Shown: one piece after another, positions 1-6,789 of the stretch
Numbering within the stretch: the first letter of the stretch is position 1
How the letters are laid out: every line of letters begins with the position of its first letter
DNA from: Bacteroidales bacterium
GTDB taxonomy: Bacteria; Bacteroidota; Bacteroidia; Bacteroidales; Bacteroidaceae
DNA length: 6,841 nucleotides
Direction: 5' to 3'
NCBI GenBank assembly: GCA_030523385.1
Contig: JAUNIV010000127.1
Span: 1-6,841, forward strand
Position numbers and translations under genes: made by a program
Notes under the pieces: model-generated
The model's database searches: none
What the model saw: only the letters and a program-made list of their open reading frames with translations
What the model was told of the DNA's origin: nothing

Positions 1-15
1 TTATTTTTAATATTG

Positions 16-40
16 GAATCAGAGAGCCAACTACTGATTC
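16..40. repeat. 7-bp inverted repeat (hairpin) near left edge
   Basis: GAATCAG (16-22) and CTGATTC (34-40) form a perfect 7-bp stem with an 11-nt loop. In the minus direction A/T-rich sequence follows, with no clear U-run. It may be a second, weaker stem of the transcript end. Bases 1-125 hold no other recognised feature. Confidence 0.4.
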
Positions 41-60
41 GCATGAATAATAATTATATA

Positions 61-123
61 GCGTAACTATTAGTAACGATGCTGCATGGCTGTTACTAAC
101 GGTTACGCTTCATCGTTACTAAT
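61..123. repeat. nested inverted-repeat cluster immediately after susD
   Basis: Five GTAAC/GTTAC cores occur at 63-67, 73-77 (left orientation) and 92-96, 102-106, 115-119 (right orientation). The first and second pairs are each offset by 10 bases. Two mutually exclusive folds follow. In the first, ATTAGTAACGATG (69-81) pairs perfectly over 13 bp with CATCGTTACTAAT (111-123). In the second, GCGTAAC (61-67) plus TTAGTAAC (70-77) pair with GTTACTAA (92-99) plus GTTACGC (102-108), enclosing a 14-nt loop. The repeat starts 2 nt after the susD stop codon. It may serve as the operon's transcript end, but no U-tract follows on either strand. Confidence 0.75.
69..123 (-). terminator. possible 3'-end stem-loop of the SusCD transcript
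   Basis: On the minus strand a 13-bp perfect stem with a 29-nt loop begins just after the susD stop codon. It is followed by A/U-rich sequence rather than a run of U, so it could be a weak intrinsic terminator or a 3'-end protecting structure. This rests on position and stem strength only. Confidence 0.4.
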
Positions 124-125
124 CC

Positions 126-1607
126 TTATTGCAACCACCACGGTTTGTCGGAGATTTTGTCACTACCCCCGAACTGCTCTTTCAATGCTGTTTCCACATT
201 GGCGGCATTGTTGTTGTATTCATCTTGCGGATACATCCACCTGTAGGGCAAGCTGACACCTTCAGCCCGACGGAAGTCCGGATAACCCGTGCGGAGGGCT
301 TCATAATAAGGTAACCACACACCTCCCTGCAAGAAAGTGGGAAGGTATTTCTGCATGGCGATACGCTCTATCTTCTCGTCGGCAGAAAGGCCGGAAGAGT
401 AGGCCACCCGTTCACCTTTCAAATAGGTTTCAGCCGCATCGGCAGTAAGATAGGCAGCCACATCCGTGGCATAAGTGCGGTAGAAATCGAAAGATGCTTT
501 CACTGCCGATTCGTAATAAGCTTTGTCGTCTCCGGCTATCCATCCGCGAACCACAGCCTCAGCCAAAATCAGCTGCTGCTCCGTATAACCCAACAGAATC
601 ATCGGCTCGTTGGTAGGAGTCTGATAATAGCGGGTGGCAGGCTTCGAGCAGTTCCCGGCCACGGCCTTGTCATTCACCAGGCTGTAGGGCACGGCGGGGT
701 CTCCACCGTCATAGGAAGTGAAATCATCCACAGCTTTGCCTTCCTTTTCAGCATTCGGTGTCTGCGTAGCGATGGCAAACAGACGGGGGTCGCGACGTTC
801 GGCCAGTGCGGCTATATAGGTGGAGTCCATGAATCGGCCCGACCCGAAATCGCTGTCGTTGAAATAAGGATAACGGTTGTTCTGTTGGTCCAGATAGACC
901 AGTTGCCCGTTGTCTTCCGCTCCTTCCATCAGCGGTTTTCCGGCCACGATGGCAGCAAATTCCGATTTCACGTCGATATCGCCCACCTTCGTTTTGCCGG
1001 ACAGTGTCATGAGAATACGCAGACGATAGGCATTAATCAGCTTGCGCCAGCGAGTCAGGTTGCCATTGTAGATAATGTCACCCGTAATGATGTCGTGGTT
1101 GTTCTCCAGCAAGGCATCCGCTTCTGCCAGTTCCTTCAATATACCCGCCATGACCGTTTCCTGAGAGTCGTATGCAGGTTGGTAGTTTGCTTCAGTTTCG
1201 GCTTTCAGCGCATCTGTATAGGGGATGCTGCCGAAATCCATAGACAAATGAAAGAAATAGTTGGCGCGAAAGAACAGGGCCAATGCCCGGTAGGCACTCC
1301 CCTCTCCGGCTTCTTCGGCCAGTTTGGTCACGTCGCGCAGGTTGCCGTAGTAATCAAAGTCTCCCCGCGTCCATTTATATACCTGATAGCGGCTTTCGCC
1401 CGAAGTAAGAATCAGCATCTTCGTCGCATGACAGGCGTCAGAGCTTGTCTGATTGAAAGCCGTATAAGCAACGCCCGTAAGCAGCAGGGCCGGATTGGTG
1501 GTCGTGGCATGATTGGGATCCACGTTCATCTCCTCCAGGTCGATACAAGAGCTTGTCATAAGGAGTGCGGCCAGTAAAGAAGCCGCGGATTGTATGTACT
1601 TTTTCAT
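126..1607 (-). CDS. SusD/RagB-family (SusD_2-like) nutrient-binding outer membrane lipoprotein
   Basis: Surface lipoprotein that would sit as a lid on the SusC-like channel encoded just upstream and capture its oligomeric substrate. The 493-residue protein begins with a lipoprotein signal: Lys-Lys, a hydrophobic stretch, then T-S-S-C with the lipidated Cys at 21. Acidic residues follow (I-D-L-E-E), as expected of the Bacteroidetes surface-export signal. Family features are NVDPN plus PALLLTG (28-45), an FFRANYFFHL...GSIPY helix (112-130), RWRKLINAYRLRILM (186-200), RRDPRL (271-276), YTEQQLILAEAVVRG (341-355), LRTGYPDFRR (438-447), PYRWMYPQDEYNNN (454-467) and a terminal WW (490-491). The NVDPN/LLLTG start and the GYP...YP..E..N ending resemble the SusD_2 (PF12771-like) branch more than classical SusD. 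The length is normal and the gene appears intact. The start codon lies 12 nt after the susC-like stop, so translational coupling is likely. The ligand cannot be inferred from sequence. Confidence 0.95.
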   Translation of the reverse strand: MKKYIQSAASLLAALLMTSSCIDLEEMNVDPNHATTTNPALLLTGVAYTAFNQTSSDACHATKMLILTSGESRYQVYKWTRGDFDYYGNLRDVTKLAEEAGEGSAYRALALFFRANYFFHLSMDFGSIPYTDALKAETEANYQPAYDSQETVMAGILKELAEADALLENNHDIITGDIIYNGNLTRWRKLINAYRLRILMTLSGKTKVGDIDVKSEFAAIVAGKPLMEGAEDNGQLVYLDQQNNRYPYFNDSDFGSGRFMDSTYIAALAERRDPRLFAIATQTPNAEKEGKAVDDFTSYDGGDPAVPYSLVNDKAVAGNCSKPATRYYQTPTNEPMILLGYTEQQLILAEAVVRGWIAGDDKAYYESAVKASFDFYRTYATDVAAYLTADAAETYLKGERVAYSSGLSADEKIERIAMQKYLPTFLQGGVWLPYYEALRTGYPDFRRAEGVSLPYRWMYPQDEYNNNAANVETALKEQFGGSDKISDKPWWLQ

Positions 1608-1619
1608 CTTCGTAAATGT

Positions 1620-4600
1620 TTAGAATTTAACATTGGCACTGATGCCCACATAGCGGGCAGAGGGGTCTTGTAAGTCACCGTCGCTGGCTCCGAAGTCCGG
1701 GTCCAGATAAGGTGTCTTCTTCCAGACAGCCAGGTTGTTGCCAAACAGGGTCACGTCCAGTCCTTTGATGGTGTTCGACCGGATGAGTTTCGTCAGGTCA
1801 TAGGTCACAGCTACTCTTCTCAGTTTCAGAAAAGAACGGCTGAAGGTATTGGCAAACAGTTCGTTCTCGCTGGTGCGTACCACGGCACGATAAGGATAGT
1901 TCTGCGCCCATGTCTGTATGTTCACGGCTGTTTCGTTCTTCCGATAGACACGCGTGTCTGATGTGATGTTTCCGTTTACATCGTAAGTCACTTCGCCACT
2001 GACTACGTTCACCCCATCGGGCACGTAGATGGCCTTTCCGCCGTTATCATATTCTTCCTGTCGATACATGGTGGATTTCGGGTGTTTTCCTCCCCACCAC
2101 ATTTTCTGCGTGGTAGTAGATACCAGCGTACCTCCTATAGAACCATCAAGGTCGATGTTGATGATGAAGTCGCGCACTTTGAATGTATTCTGCAAACCGA
2201 AACGCACATCCGGGTCACGGTTTCCTATCTTAGTCTTGAAAGCACTCAGCGTAGGAAGTCCTGTGTTGGCATCCAGAATCAGTTGCCCGTCCGGTGTCTT
2301 TTCCCATTCGGTGGCATACATGGCATCAGCCCGATCGCCTTTCTTCAAGTCGCCAAACTTCTCCTGACCTCCGTAGATTTCGGCCAGCTTGCGGATATTG
2401 CTGCTCCAGTTGGTGGTCACGTTCCAGGTCAGATTCTTGTTCTTCAATGGAGTGGCAGACAAAATCAGTTCGAAACCATCGGTGGTATATTTGTTGCCGT
2501 TCACATAGCGTGTGGTGAATGCAGAGGCCGATGATACGGGCAGTGCGATGATGCTGTTCTCATCCAGAATGTGATAGTATGTCAGATCAACCCCGATGCG
2601 ATTGCGCAGGAAGGAGGTGGAAAGTCCTATTTCGTAAGACGTTGTCTTTTGAGGAAGGATGTTGGCATTGAGCAGGGTGCCCGGATAGGTCACAGATGGA
2701 GTGCTCCCGTATAGTATTCCGTTGGAATAAGTAGCATAGAGTGAATAAGGGTCGAGGTCACTGGACACCTGTGCCCATGCTCCGTTCACCTTCAGATAAT
2801 CCATCCATGCGGGCAGTTTCACGTACTCATTGACCAATGTACTGAGCGACACAGAGGGATAGAAATAAGAATTGTTTCCTTTAGCCAACGTAGAAGACCA
2901 GTCGTTACGTCCTGTGAAGGTGAGGAACAGAGCCTCGAACAGGTCGATGTTTACCGAACCGTACACACTCTCGATGGCTTTTTCGTTCAGTGAGTTGGTT
3001 GCACTGACCGGATTCAGGCTGTTACCTAAGTTGTAAACCCGCGGCACAATCAGCCCGTCGGTACTCTGTGTCTGTTGACGTATCTGTCGGTAGTAAAGAG
3101 AGGTTCCGGCATTGACGGTGAGCGTGAAATCGCGGTTGAAGGCACGTGTGTAGGTAGCCAGGAAGTCGGTGTTGATATCCAGTTGCTCCGTGTTCCATGT
3201 CTTGTAATCGCCGTTGCGAGAGTCGCCATAGTTCATGTAAGACTTAGGAACCTTCATATCCTCGAATGTGCTTTCCAGTCGTCCGGCTGCACGTCCTTGC
3301 AGGGTCAGTCCCGGCAACACATCCCAATTCAGTTTCACCTGTCCGTTCATGGTGTTTCGGTCGTGCTTCTGCGTCAGTTCGTTGGTAGCGAAGTAAGGAT
3401 TATTGTACCATGCGTAATTATAGTTGGCCTGGCGCACACCGTCTGAGTCCGGCCGATAGTAATGTTCGGCCAGTTCCTTGCCGTTCACGTCATTGCCCAT
3501 CCAAAGCAAAATGGTGTACATGTGGTTTTTAGGACCGTAGCCATATCGCGGATAGTTGGGAGAATATACCTTATTATAAGAGAGGTTGGCAGAGAAAGTA
3601 ACCGAATTGCTCAGGTTATACATACTGTTGAAATTCAGTCCTCCCGTATAAACAGACGTGTTAGGCACCTGTCCGCGCTGGCTGGAGAAGTCGCCATTAA
3701 AGTTATAGTTGGCTTTCTTACTCTTGTTGGCCACTGCAAAAGTCACTTTGGTGATGACTCCCGTGCGCAGAAACTCCTTCAGGTTATCGTGTGCTTCCCA
3801 CGCAATGGGTACTCGTTCGTATTTGGACTGATCATCGTAGATAGTGCCCGACACATCTCCCCACCAGGGAATAGTCTCTCCGGTTTCCTTATTGCGTATG
3901 GGGCTGTTCCATTGGGCTATCATCTGTCCGTCGAAGCGCGGTCCCCACGTCATATCACCGTCTGATATACCTCCGTCTGCTCCATCCCAAAAGGCATATT
4001 GTCCATTAGAGCCCGAACCGAATTCGGTTTGTGTTTCGGGGAATACGGTAAATCCGGCAGTCACCATGCTCGATACCCCGGCCGTCACTGTGAGTCCCTC
4101 TTCTTTCGCCAGTTTGGTAGAAATAAGGATAGCTCCGTCCTTACCCCTCGAACCATACAAGGCTGCGGCAGCCGTTCCTTTCAGCACATTGATGCTTTCT
4201 ATATTTTCGGGCGAAACATCGAACAAATCGGATTCCACGGGCACTCCGTCTATAACCATCAGCGGTGTTTTGCCACGCAGCGAGAAGCTGGGTGCCTGAA
4301 AGATACCTGTAGGGTTGTTCACTGTCAGTCCGGCCACTTGTCCGGACAAGGCATTACCCACATTCACCGTTCCGGGTTGGTTCAGCGCTTCCGTATTGAC
4401 TTGTTGGGTGGTATATCCCAACTTCTTTTTCTGCTGCTTGATGCCGATGGCAGTCACCACCACTTCGTCGATAGCCTGCACGTCATCGTTCATGGTCACA
4501 TTGATGACGGTTTGTCCGTTCACCTGCTTTTCCACCGGTGCATAGCCGATGTAGGAAAAAACCAGCGTACCATCCTTAGGCACCTCGATAGAGTAACGTC

Positions 4601-4766
4601 CATCTATGTCGGTCACAGTTCCTACCGTACTGTTTTTCACTACGATGCTGGCTCCGATGATTACATCCGACTGATCCCGCACCACACCTGTCACCTGGAT
4701 GTTTTGCGCCTTTGCGCAAAGGCATAGCAAGGCCATTACAATGGCCAGGCATTGTTTCGTTTTCAT
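1620..4766 (-). CDS. SusC/RagA-family TonB-linked outer membrane transporter
   Basis: Outer-membrane beta-barrel that imports the ligand captured by the neighbouring SusD-like lipoprotein, using TonB-ExbBD energy. The 1048-residue protein has a signal peptide with likely cleavage after A-K-A (18-20). A carboxypeptidase-D regulatory-like domain follows (about 24-100), including GASIVVKNSTVGTVTDIDGRYSI and FSYIGY. The TonB-box-like DEVVVTA is at 100-106. The plug (about 115-220) includes PLMVIDGVP (168-176) and the SusC signature LKGTAAAALYGSRGKDG (195-211). The rest is barrel, ending in a terminal Phe (ISANVKF) as expected for BAM insertion. There is no N-terminal STN domain, so direct signalling to a FecR-type anti-sigma factor is not expected. 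The stretch between SFSLRG and PLMVIDGVP is only about two residues, shorter than in many SusC proteins, where a longer loop precedes the DGVP motif. The leader is A/T-rich with no Shine-Dalgarno site, as usual in Bacteroidetes. No promoter was recognised in the 45-nt gap upstream, so it is probably co-transcribed with the exported protein gene. The substrate is unknown. Confidence 0.96.
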   Translation of the reverse strand: MKTKQCLAIVMALLCLCAKAQNIQVTGVVRDQSDVIIGASIVVKNSTVGTVTDIDGRYSIEVPKDGTLVFSYIGYAPVEKQVNGQTVINVTMNDDVQAIDEVVVTAIGIKQQKKKLGYTTQQVNTEALNQPGTVNVGNALSGQVAGLTVNNPTGIFQAPSFSLRGKTPLMVIDGVPVESDLFDVSPENIESINVLKGTAAAALYGSRGKDGAILISTKLAKEEGLTVTAGVSSMVTAGFTVFPETQTEFGSGSNGQYAFWDGADGGISDGDMTWGPRFDGQMIAQWNSPIRNKETGETIPWWGDVSGTIYDDQSKYERVPIAWEAHDNLKEFLRTGVITKVTFAVANKSKKANYNFNGDFSSQRGQVPNTSVYTGGLNFNSMYNLSNSVTFSANLSYNKVYSPNYPRYGYGPKNHMYTILLWMGNDVNGKELAEHYYRPDSDGVRQANYNYAWYNNPYFATNELTQKHDRNTMNGQVKLNWDVLPGLTLQGRAAGRLESTFEDMKVPKSYMNYGDSRNGDYKTWNTEQLDINTDFLATYTRAFNRDFTLTVNAGTSLYYRQIRQQTQSTDGLIVPRVYNLGNSLNPVSATNSLNEKAIESVYGSVNIDLFEALFLTFTGRNDWSSTLAKGNNSYFYPSVSLSTLVNEYVKLPAWMDYLKVNGAWAQVSSDLDPYSLYATYSNGILYGSTPSVTYPGTLLNANILPQKTTSYEIGLSTSFLRNRIGVDLTYYHILDENSIIALPVSSASAFTTRYVNGNKYTTDGFELILSATPLKNKNLTWNVTTNWSSNIRKLAEIYGGQEKFGDLKKGDRADAMYATEWEKTPDGQLILDANTGLPTLSAFKTKIGNRDPDVRFGLQNTFKVRDFIINIDLDGSIGGTLVSTTTQKMWWGGKHPKSTMYRQEEYDNGGKAIYVPDGVNVVSGEVTYDVNGNITSDTRVYRKNETAVNIQTWAQNYPYRAVVRTSENELFANTFSRSFLKLRRVAVTYDLTKLIRSNTIKGLDVTLFGNNLAVWKKTPYLDPDFGASDGDLQDPSARYVGISANVKF

Positions 4767-4793
4767 AAGTTTGTTATTATAACTTTTTGATTA

Positions 4794-4806
4794 TCGTTCA
4801 GAACGA
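4794..4806. repeat. short palindrome between exported protein gene and susC
   Basis: TCGTTC-A-GAACGA is a perfect 6-bp inverted repeat around one central base, located in the 45-nt gap upstream of the susC-like start. One central base is too few for a hairpin loop, so if it has a role it would be as a protein-binding site. It is short enough to be chance. Confidence 0.25.
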
Positions 4807-4811
4807 AGCGT

Positions 4812-5357
4812 TTAGTAGATATTGACCAGATGAACACGGTGAAACACATCCAGCAACGATGAGGCATCTTTCTTGTTATCCTGCAAGGCCGATTCAAAGG
4901 AGTCGGTATCGGAGTCTATGGCAGCCAGAGCTACTTTCAATACATTGGTAAGTTCGGCTTCCGCCTTTTCTTCCGTCATTTCTTCTTTTCTCACCTGGCG
5001 GTTCAGTTCTTTTTCTATCGTTCGCACCGCATTATAAATGTCAGGCTTGCGGATAACCGTACGTCGGGTAGGGTCACCGGGCACCACCTCTTCCTTCACC
5101 ACGTAGATTTCTTTGAATGAATCATATAAGAAAGCCACTCTTTTCCCCAACTTATGGCTGGAGTTCAGTACGGCAAGATCGGCAGGGGTCGGTTCTTCTT
5201 GTGCCAAATAGAATTCCCATGTTTCGGCTTTCATCGGAGCAGCTTCCGCTACCTTTACACTCTTCTCATTTACCGGTCGAAGCGAAATCTCCGAAGCATG
5301 CAAGCTTGACAGGCCAATGCCTAATAAAGCAACCATTAAAATACTGTTCTTTTTCAT
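4812..5357 (-). CDS. exported protein of unknown function, first gene of the SusCD operon
   Basis: I do not recognise the family. From the chosen Met the product is 181 residues and starts with a clear signal peptide: M-K-K-N-S, a hydrophobic core (ILMVALLGIGLSSL), then LHA at 19-21 as the probable signal peptidase I site. There is no Cys at the site, so a soluble periplasmic protein is more likely than a lipoprotein. The mature part has a compact segment (about 46-105) with alternating hydrophobic positions (KRVAFLYDSFKEIYVVKEEVV). A charged, probably helical half follows (about 106-175; KELNRQVRKEEMTEEKAEAEL). I see no enzymatic motif. The frame is open upstream to a Met at 5408, but that extension would bury the signal peptide and lies upstream of the putative promoter at 5384-5391, so the start at 5357 is preferred. 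It ends 45 nt before the susC-like start in the same orientation, suggesting an accessory role in the same transport operon; this is inference. Confidence 0.85.
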   Translation of the reverse strand: MKKNSILMVALLGIGLSSLHASEISLRPVNEKSVKVAEAAPMKAETWEFYLAQEEPTPADLAVLNSSHKLGKRVAFLYDSFKEIYVVKEEVVPGDPTRRTVIRKPDIYNAVRTIEKELNRQVRKEEMTEEKAEAELTNVLKVALAAIDSDTDSFESALQDNKKDASSLLDVFHRVHLVNIY

Positions 5358-5383
5358 AAAACTTGTTTTATTGTTTACGGATG

Positions 5384-5391
5384 CAAAGGAA
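5384..5391 (-). promoter_or_regulatory. candidate Bacteroidetes -7 element for the exported protein-susC-susD operon
   Basis: The minus strand reads TTCCTTTG, one mismatch from the Bacteroidetes sigma-ABfr -7 consensus TAnnTTTG. It lies about 27 nt upstream of the preferred start at 5357, giving a short leader. No convincing -33 TTTG was seen at the expected distance, so this is a weak call. It is the only such element found between the ATPase block and susC. Confidence 0.45.
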
Positions 5392-5447
5392 CAGTATGAG
5401 TGTTTCAAGAATGATACGAAAAGACGAAAAAGGTGTGACAGTGATTT

Positions 5448-5534
5448 TTATTTGAGGTGTATAGCCAAAAAGTCTTTCAGAGGCTGCAAAGCTTCAGCAT
5501 TCAAATCCCAAAAATCTGTATTATCAATATTCAT
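5448..5534 (-). pseudogene. 28-codon ORF coupled to the ATPase; possible internally deleted remnant of its partner gene
   Basis: An ATG lies 1 nt after the ATPase stop (the junction reads TGATATG), with AAGG a few bases upstream as a good ribosome site. The frame then runs 28 codons (M-N-I-D-N-T-D-F-W-D-L-N-A-E-A-L...) to TAA. The last part, WDLNAEALQPLKDFLAIHLK, looks to me like the carboxy-terminal helix of a larger protein rather than a free-standing peptide. ATPases of this kind in Bacteroidales are commonly followed by a coupled gene for a Toprim-like protein (DUF3226/DUF4276-type). I infer that a large in-frame deletion may have joined that gene's first codons to its last ones. The alternative is a genuine small protein, or chance. 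The tight coupling and ribosome site are seen directly; the remnant reading rests on family memory without alignment. Confidence 0.45.
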
Positions 5535-5535
5535 A

Positions 5536-6570
5536 TCACCTTACCTCTATTTCCTGATTAATAGAATAATCCAAACTCTTCAATGAATAGTGATAAGCTT
5601 TCAACTCATCATCTGAGGTTTTCAATAATTTAAACGTAGCTACTTTCTTGTCAAATTTATCAAGCGCAGCATCTCGAAGTCCTTTTATCGAGTCTATATC
5701 ATGTGTTGTTATAAATAATTGAGTATTGTTCTTAATTGCCGCATTAATAAGGACGTTCCACAGATTGCGCATGACGGAATAATGAAAGCCATTACTAATT
5801 TCATCGACAAGCAAAGCCCCATCCTTACAATCATAGACAGTTGTCAGAAGAGAAACAATCTTTCTGGCACCATCTCCCAACATATTGACAGGAATACGTT
5901 TTGCCAATCCCACATCTACAAGCATTTCCCTGTCTGTAAAAATGAAATCTTTAACGCGCGGTTCTATTATCTTCAATCCTTCCACAATGAAATGTTCATC
6001 CTTATTCTGAAGAATATTCTTCAGACCTTGTATGGAAGCACTGAAATCATATTTAGGACTTAAATAAGTGCATCGCAACGACTCTACATAATGTTCGGGG
6101 ACAACACGAGTGGCATTGGTCGAATCTGTAGAATCAAAACGAAGTTGAGAAACAAATGATTCGTCATTAATCCTAAAGTCAAATTTCAACCCATACTTAC
6201 CTTCTTCCACATTCGAAAGGATATTGGCATCATCCGCATTGAGAGATACGCTATCTTGATTTTGCTCAAAAAGATTGATTCTTAAATCACGCTTCTCTTC
6301 ATTTTCCATCCGAATATGAATAGGTTGGGCTGAATCTAAATTATAGAAATCCAATTTGAGATCATCCAAACGAGCTTTACTATAACCACGCATAAAATTC
6401 ACATGAAGAGAGAGCAATGGATTCGACAATCCACTGACTAAAAACAAAGATTCAAGCAAAGAAGACTTGCCGCAATTATTCTTCCCAAAGAAAAGATTTA
6501 TCTGCTTAAAGCCTTCTATAGAAGCATATTTTATGCCCCTGAAGCGTTCTATTTCAATTTTGCAAAACAT
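5536..6570 (-). CDS. OLD/RecF-like AAA ATPase (AAA_15/AAA_21 type, ABC-ATPase fold)
   Basis: Predicted cytoplasmic ATPase related to the SMC/RecF/OLD group. The 344-residue protein opens with IEIERFRGIKYASI (5-18), the typical first strand and turn of the family. Walker A is GKNNCGKS (29-36). A variable insertion follows (about 60-225). An ABC-signature-like LGDGARK is at 231-237, Walker B ALLVDE at 252-257 with the catalytic Glu, and the switch His in FITTHDID (286-293). All ATPase motifs are intact. No Toprim or HNH nuclease domain is fused, so its effector would be encoded separately. The frame is open to a Met at 6624. I prefer the Met at 6570 because the extra 18 residues precede the conserved start and because the putative -7 element (6603-6610) lies inside that extension. 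A GGAG is present 14 nt upstream of 6570. Stand-alone members are often linked to phage defence or DNA repair, but the role here is not shown. The gene is more A/T-rich than susCD. Confidence 0.85.
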   Translation of the reverse strand: MFCKIEIERFRGIKYASIEGFKQINLFFGKNNCGKSSLLESLFLVSGLSNPLLSLHVNFMRGYSKARLDDLKLDFYNLDSAQPIHIRMENEEKRDLRINLFEQNQDSVSLNADDANILSNVEEGKYGLKFDFRINDESFVSQLRFDSTDSTNATRVVPEHYVESLRCTYLSPKYDFSASIQGLKNILQNKDEHFIVEGLKIIEPRVKDFIFTDREMLVDVGLAKRIPVNMLGDGARKIVSLLTTVYDCKDGALLVDEISNGFHYSVMRNLWNVLINAAIKNNTQLFITTHDIDSIKGLRDAALDKFDKKVATFKLLKTSDDELKAYHYSLKSLDYSINQEIEVR

Positions 6571-6602
6571 TGCTTTTGTAATTTCTCCATATAAATATAG
6601 GG

Positions 6603-6610
6603 CAAAGTTA
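6603..6610 (-). promoter_or_regulatory. Bacteroidetes -7 promoter element for the ATPase gene
   Basis: The minus strand reads TAACTTTG, a full match to TAnnTTTG. Transcription would start near 6597, leaving a leader of roughly 27 nt before the start at 6570. A clear -33 TTTG at standard spacing is not seen. The element lies downstream of the alternative ATG at 6624, which makes that earlier start unlikely. Confidence 0.6.
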
Positions 6611-6662
6611 ATCCAAATATCCATTACAAGCGCGAAGTTGGCATTGTTTTTTCTATCCCATG

Positions 6663-6686
6663 CTCCATTTTAGTAAAATTTTGGAG
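6663..6686. repeat. A/T-rich imperfect palindrome in the divergent intergenic region
   Basis: CTCCA (6663-6667) pairs with TGGAG (6682-6686). Inside it lies ATTTTA-G-TAAAAT (6667-6679), an exact 6-bp inverted repeat around one base, so the whole is a bulged dyad. It lies between the two divergent putative promoters. It could be an operator or merely A/T-rich coincidence; no function is assigned. Confidence 0.3.
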
Positions 6687-6734
6687 TTATCTAATGAAAG
6701 AGCTATGCCCTATAATCTAAAAACAACCGTTTTA

Positions 6735-6765
6735 TTTCGACATATAGGAAAAAGCATTATCTTTG
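6735..6765 (+). promoter_or_regulatory. Bacteroidetes promoter for the Rpn-family gene
   Basis: TATCTTTG at 6758-6765 fully matches the -7 consensus TAnnTTTG. TTTC at 6735-6738 is one base off the -33 TTTG and is separated from it by a 19-nt spacer, as expected. The ATG at 6790 follows 24 nt after the -7 element. No Shine-Dalgarno sequence is present in the A-rich leader. Confidence 0.65.
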
Positions 6766-6789
6766 CACTGAATAACAGATTGAAATAGC

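Noticed and set aside
1..44. Minus-strand ATG at 42-44 with 14 open codons to the window edge, as a possible next operon gene
   Set aside because: There is no ribosome site, no signal-peptide character, and its first codons overlap the 16-40 hairpin; too little sequence to support it.
61..123. Integron attC or CRISPR interpretation of the repeat cluster
   Set aside because: The cores do not match GTTRRRY/RYYYAAC ends, and there is no regular repeat-spacer spacing.
885..1577. 230-codon open frame on the plus strand
   Set aside because: It lies wholly antisense to the clearly recognised susD-like gene, and its translation has no family features; it is a shadow frame.
4702..4720. TTTTGCGC repeated, including the perfect palindrome TTTGCGCAAA (4711-4720)
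   Set aside because: It lies within the codons for the SusC signal peptide end (C-A-K-A-Q) and is explained by coding; no regulatory context is seen.
3999..4727. 242-codon open frame on the plus strand, plus other long plus-strand frames between 2029 and 4545
   Set aside because: All are antisense to the susC-like gene, their products are rich in His/Arg/Ser with no recognisable motif, and no promoter was seen.
5117..5586. Plus-strand frames of 80 and 89 codons
   Set aside because: They overlap the exported protein gene and the ATPase end on the opposite strand and have no ribosome site or family features.
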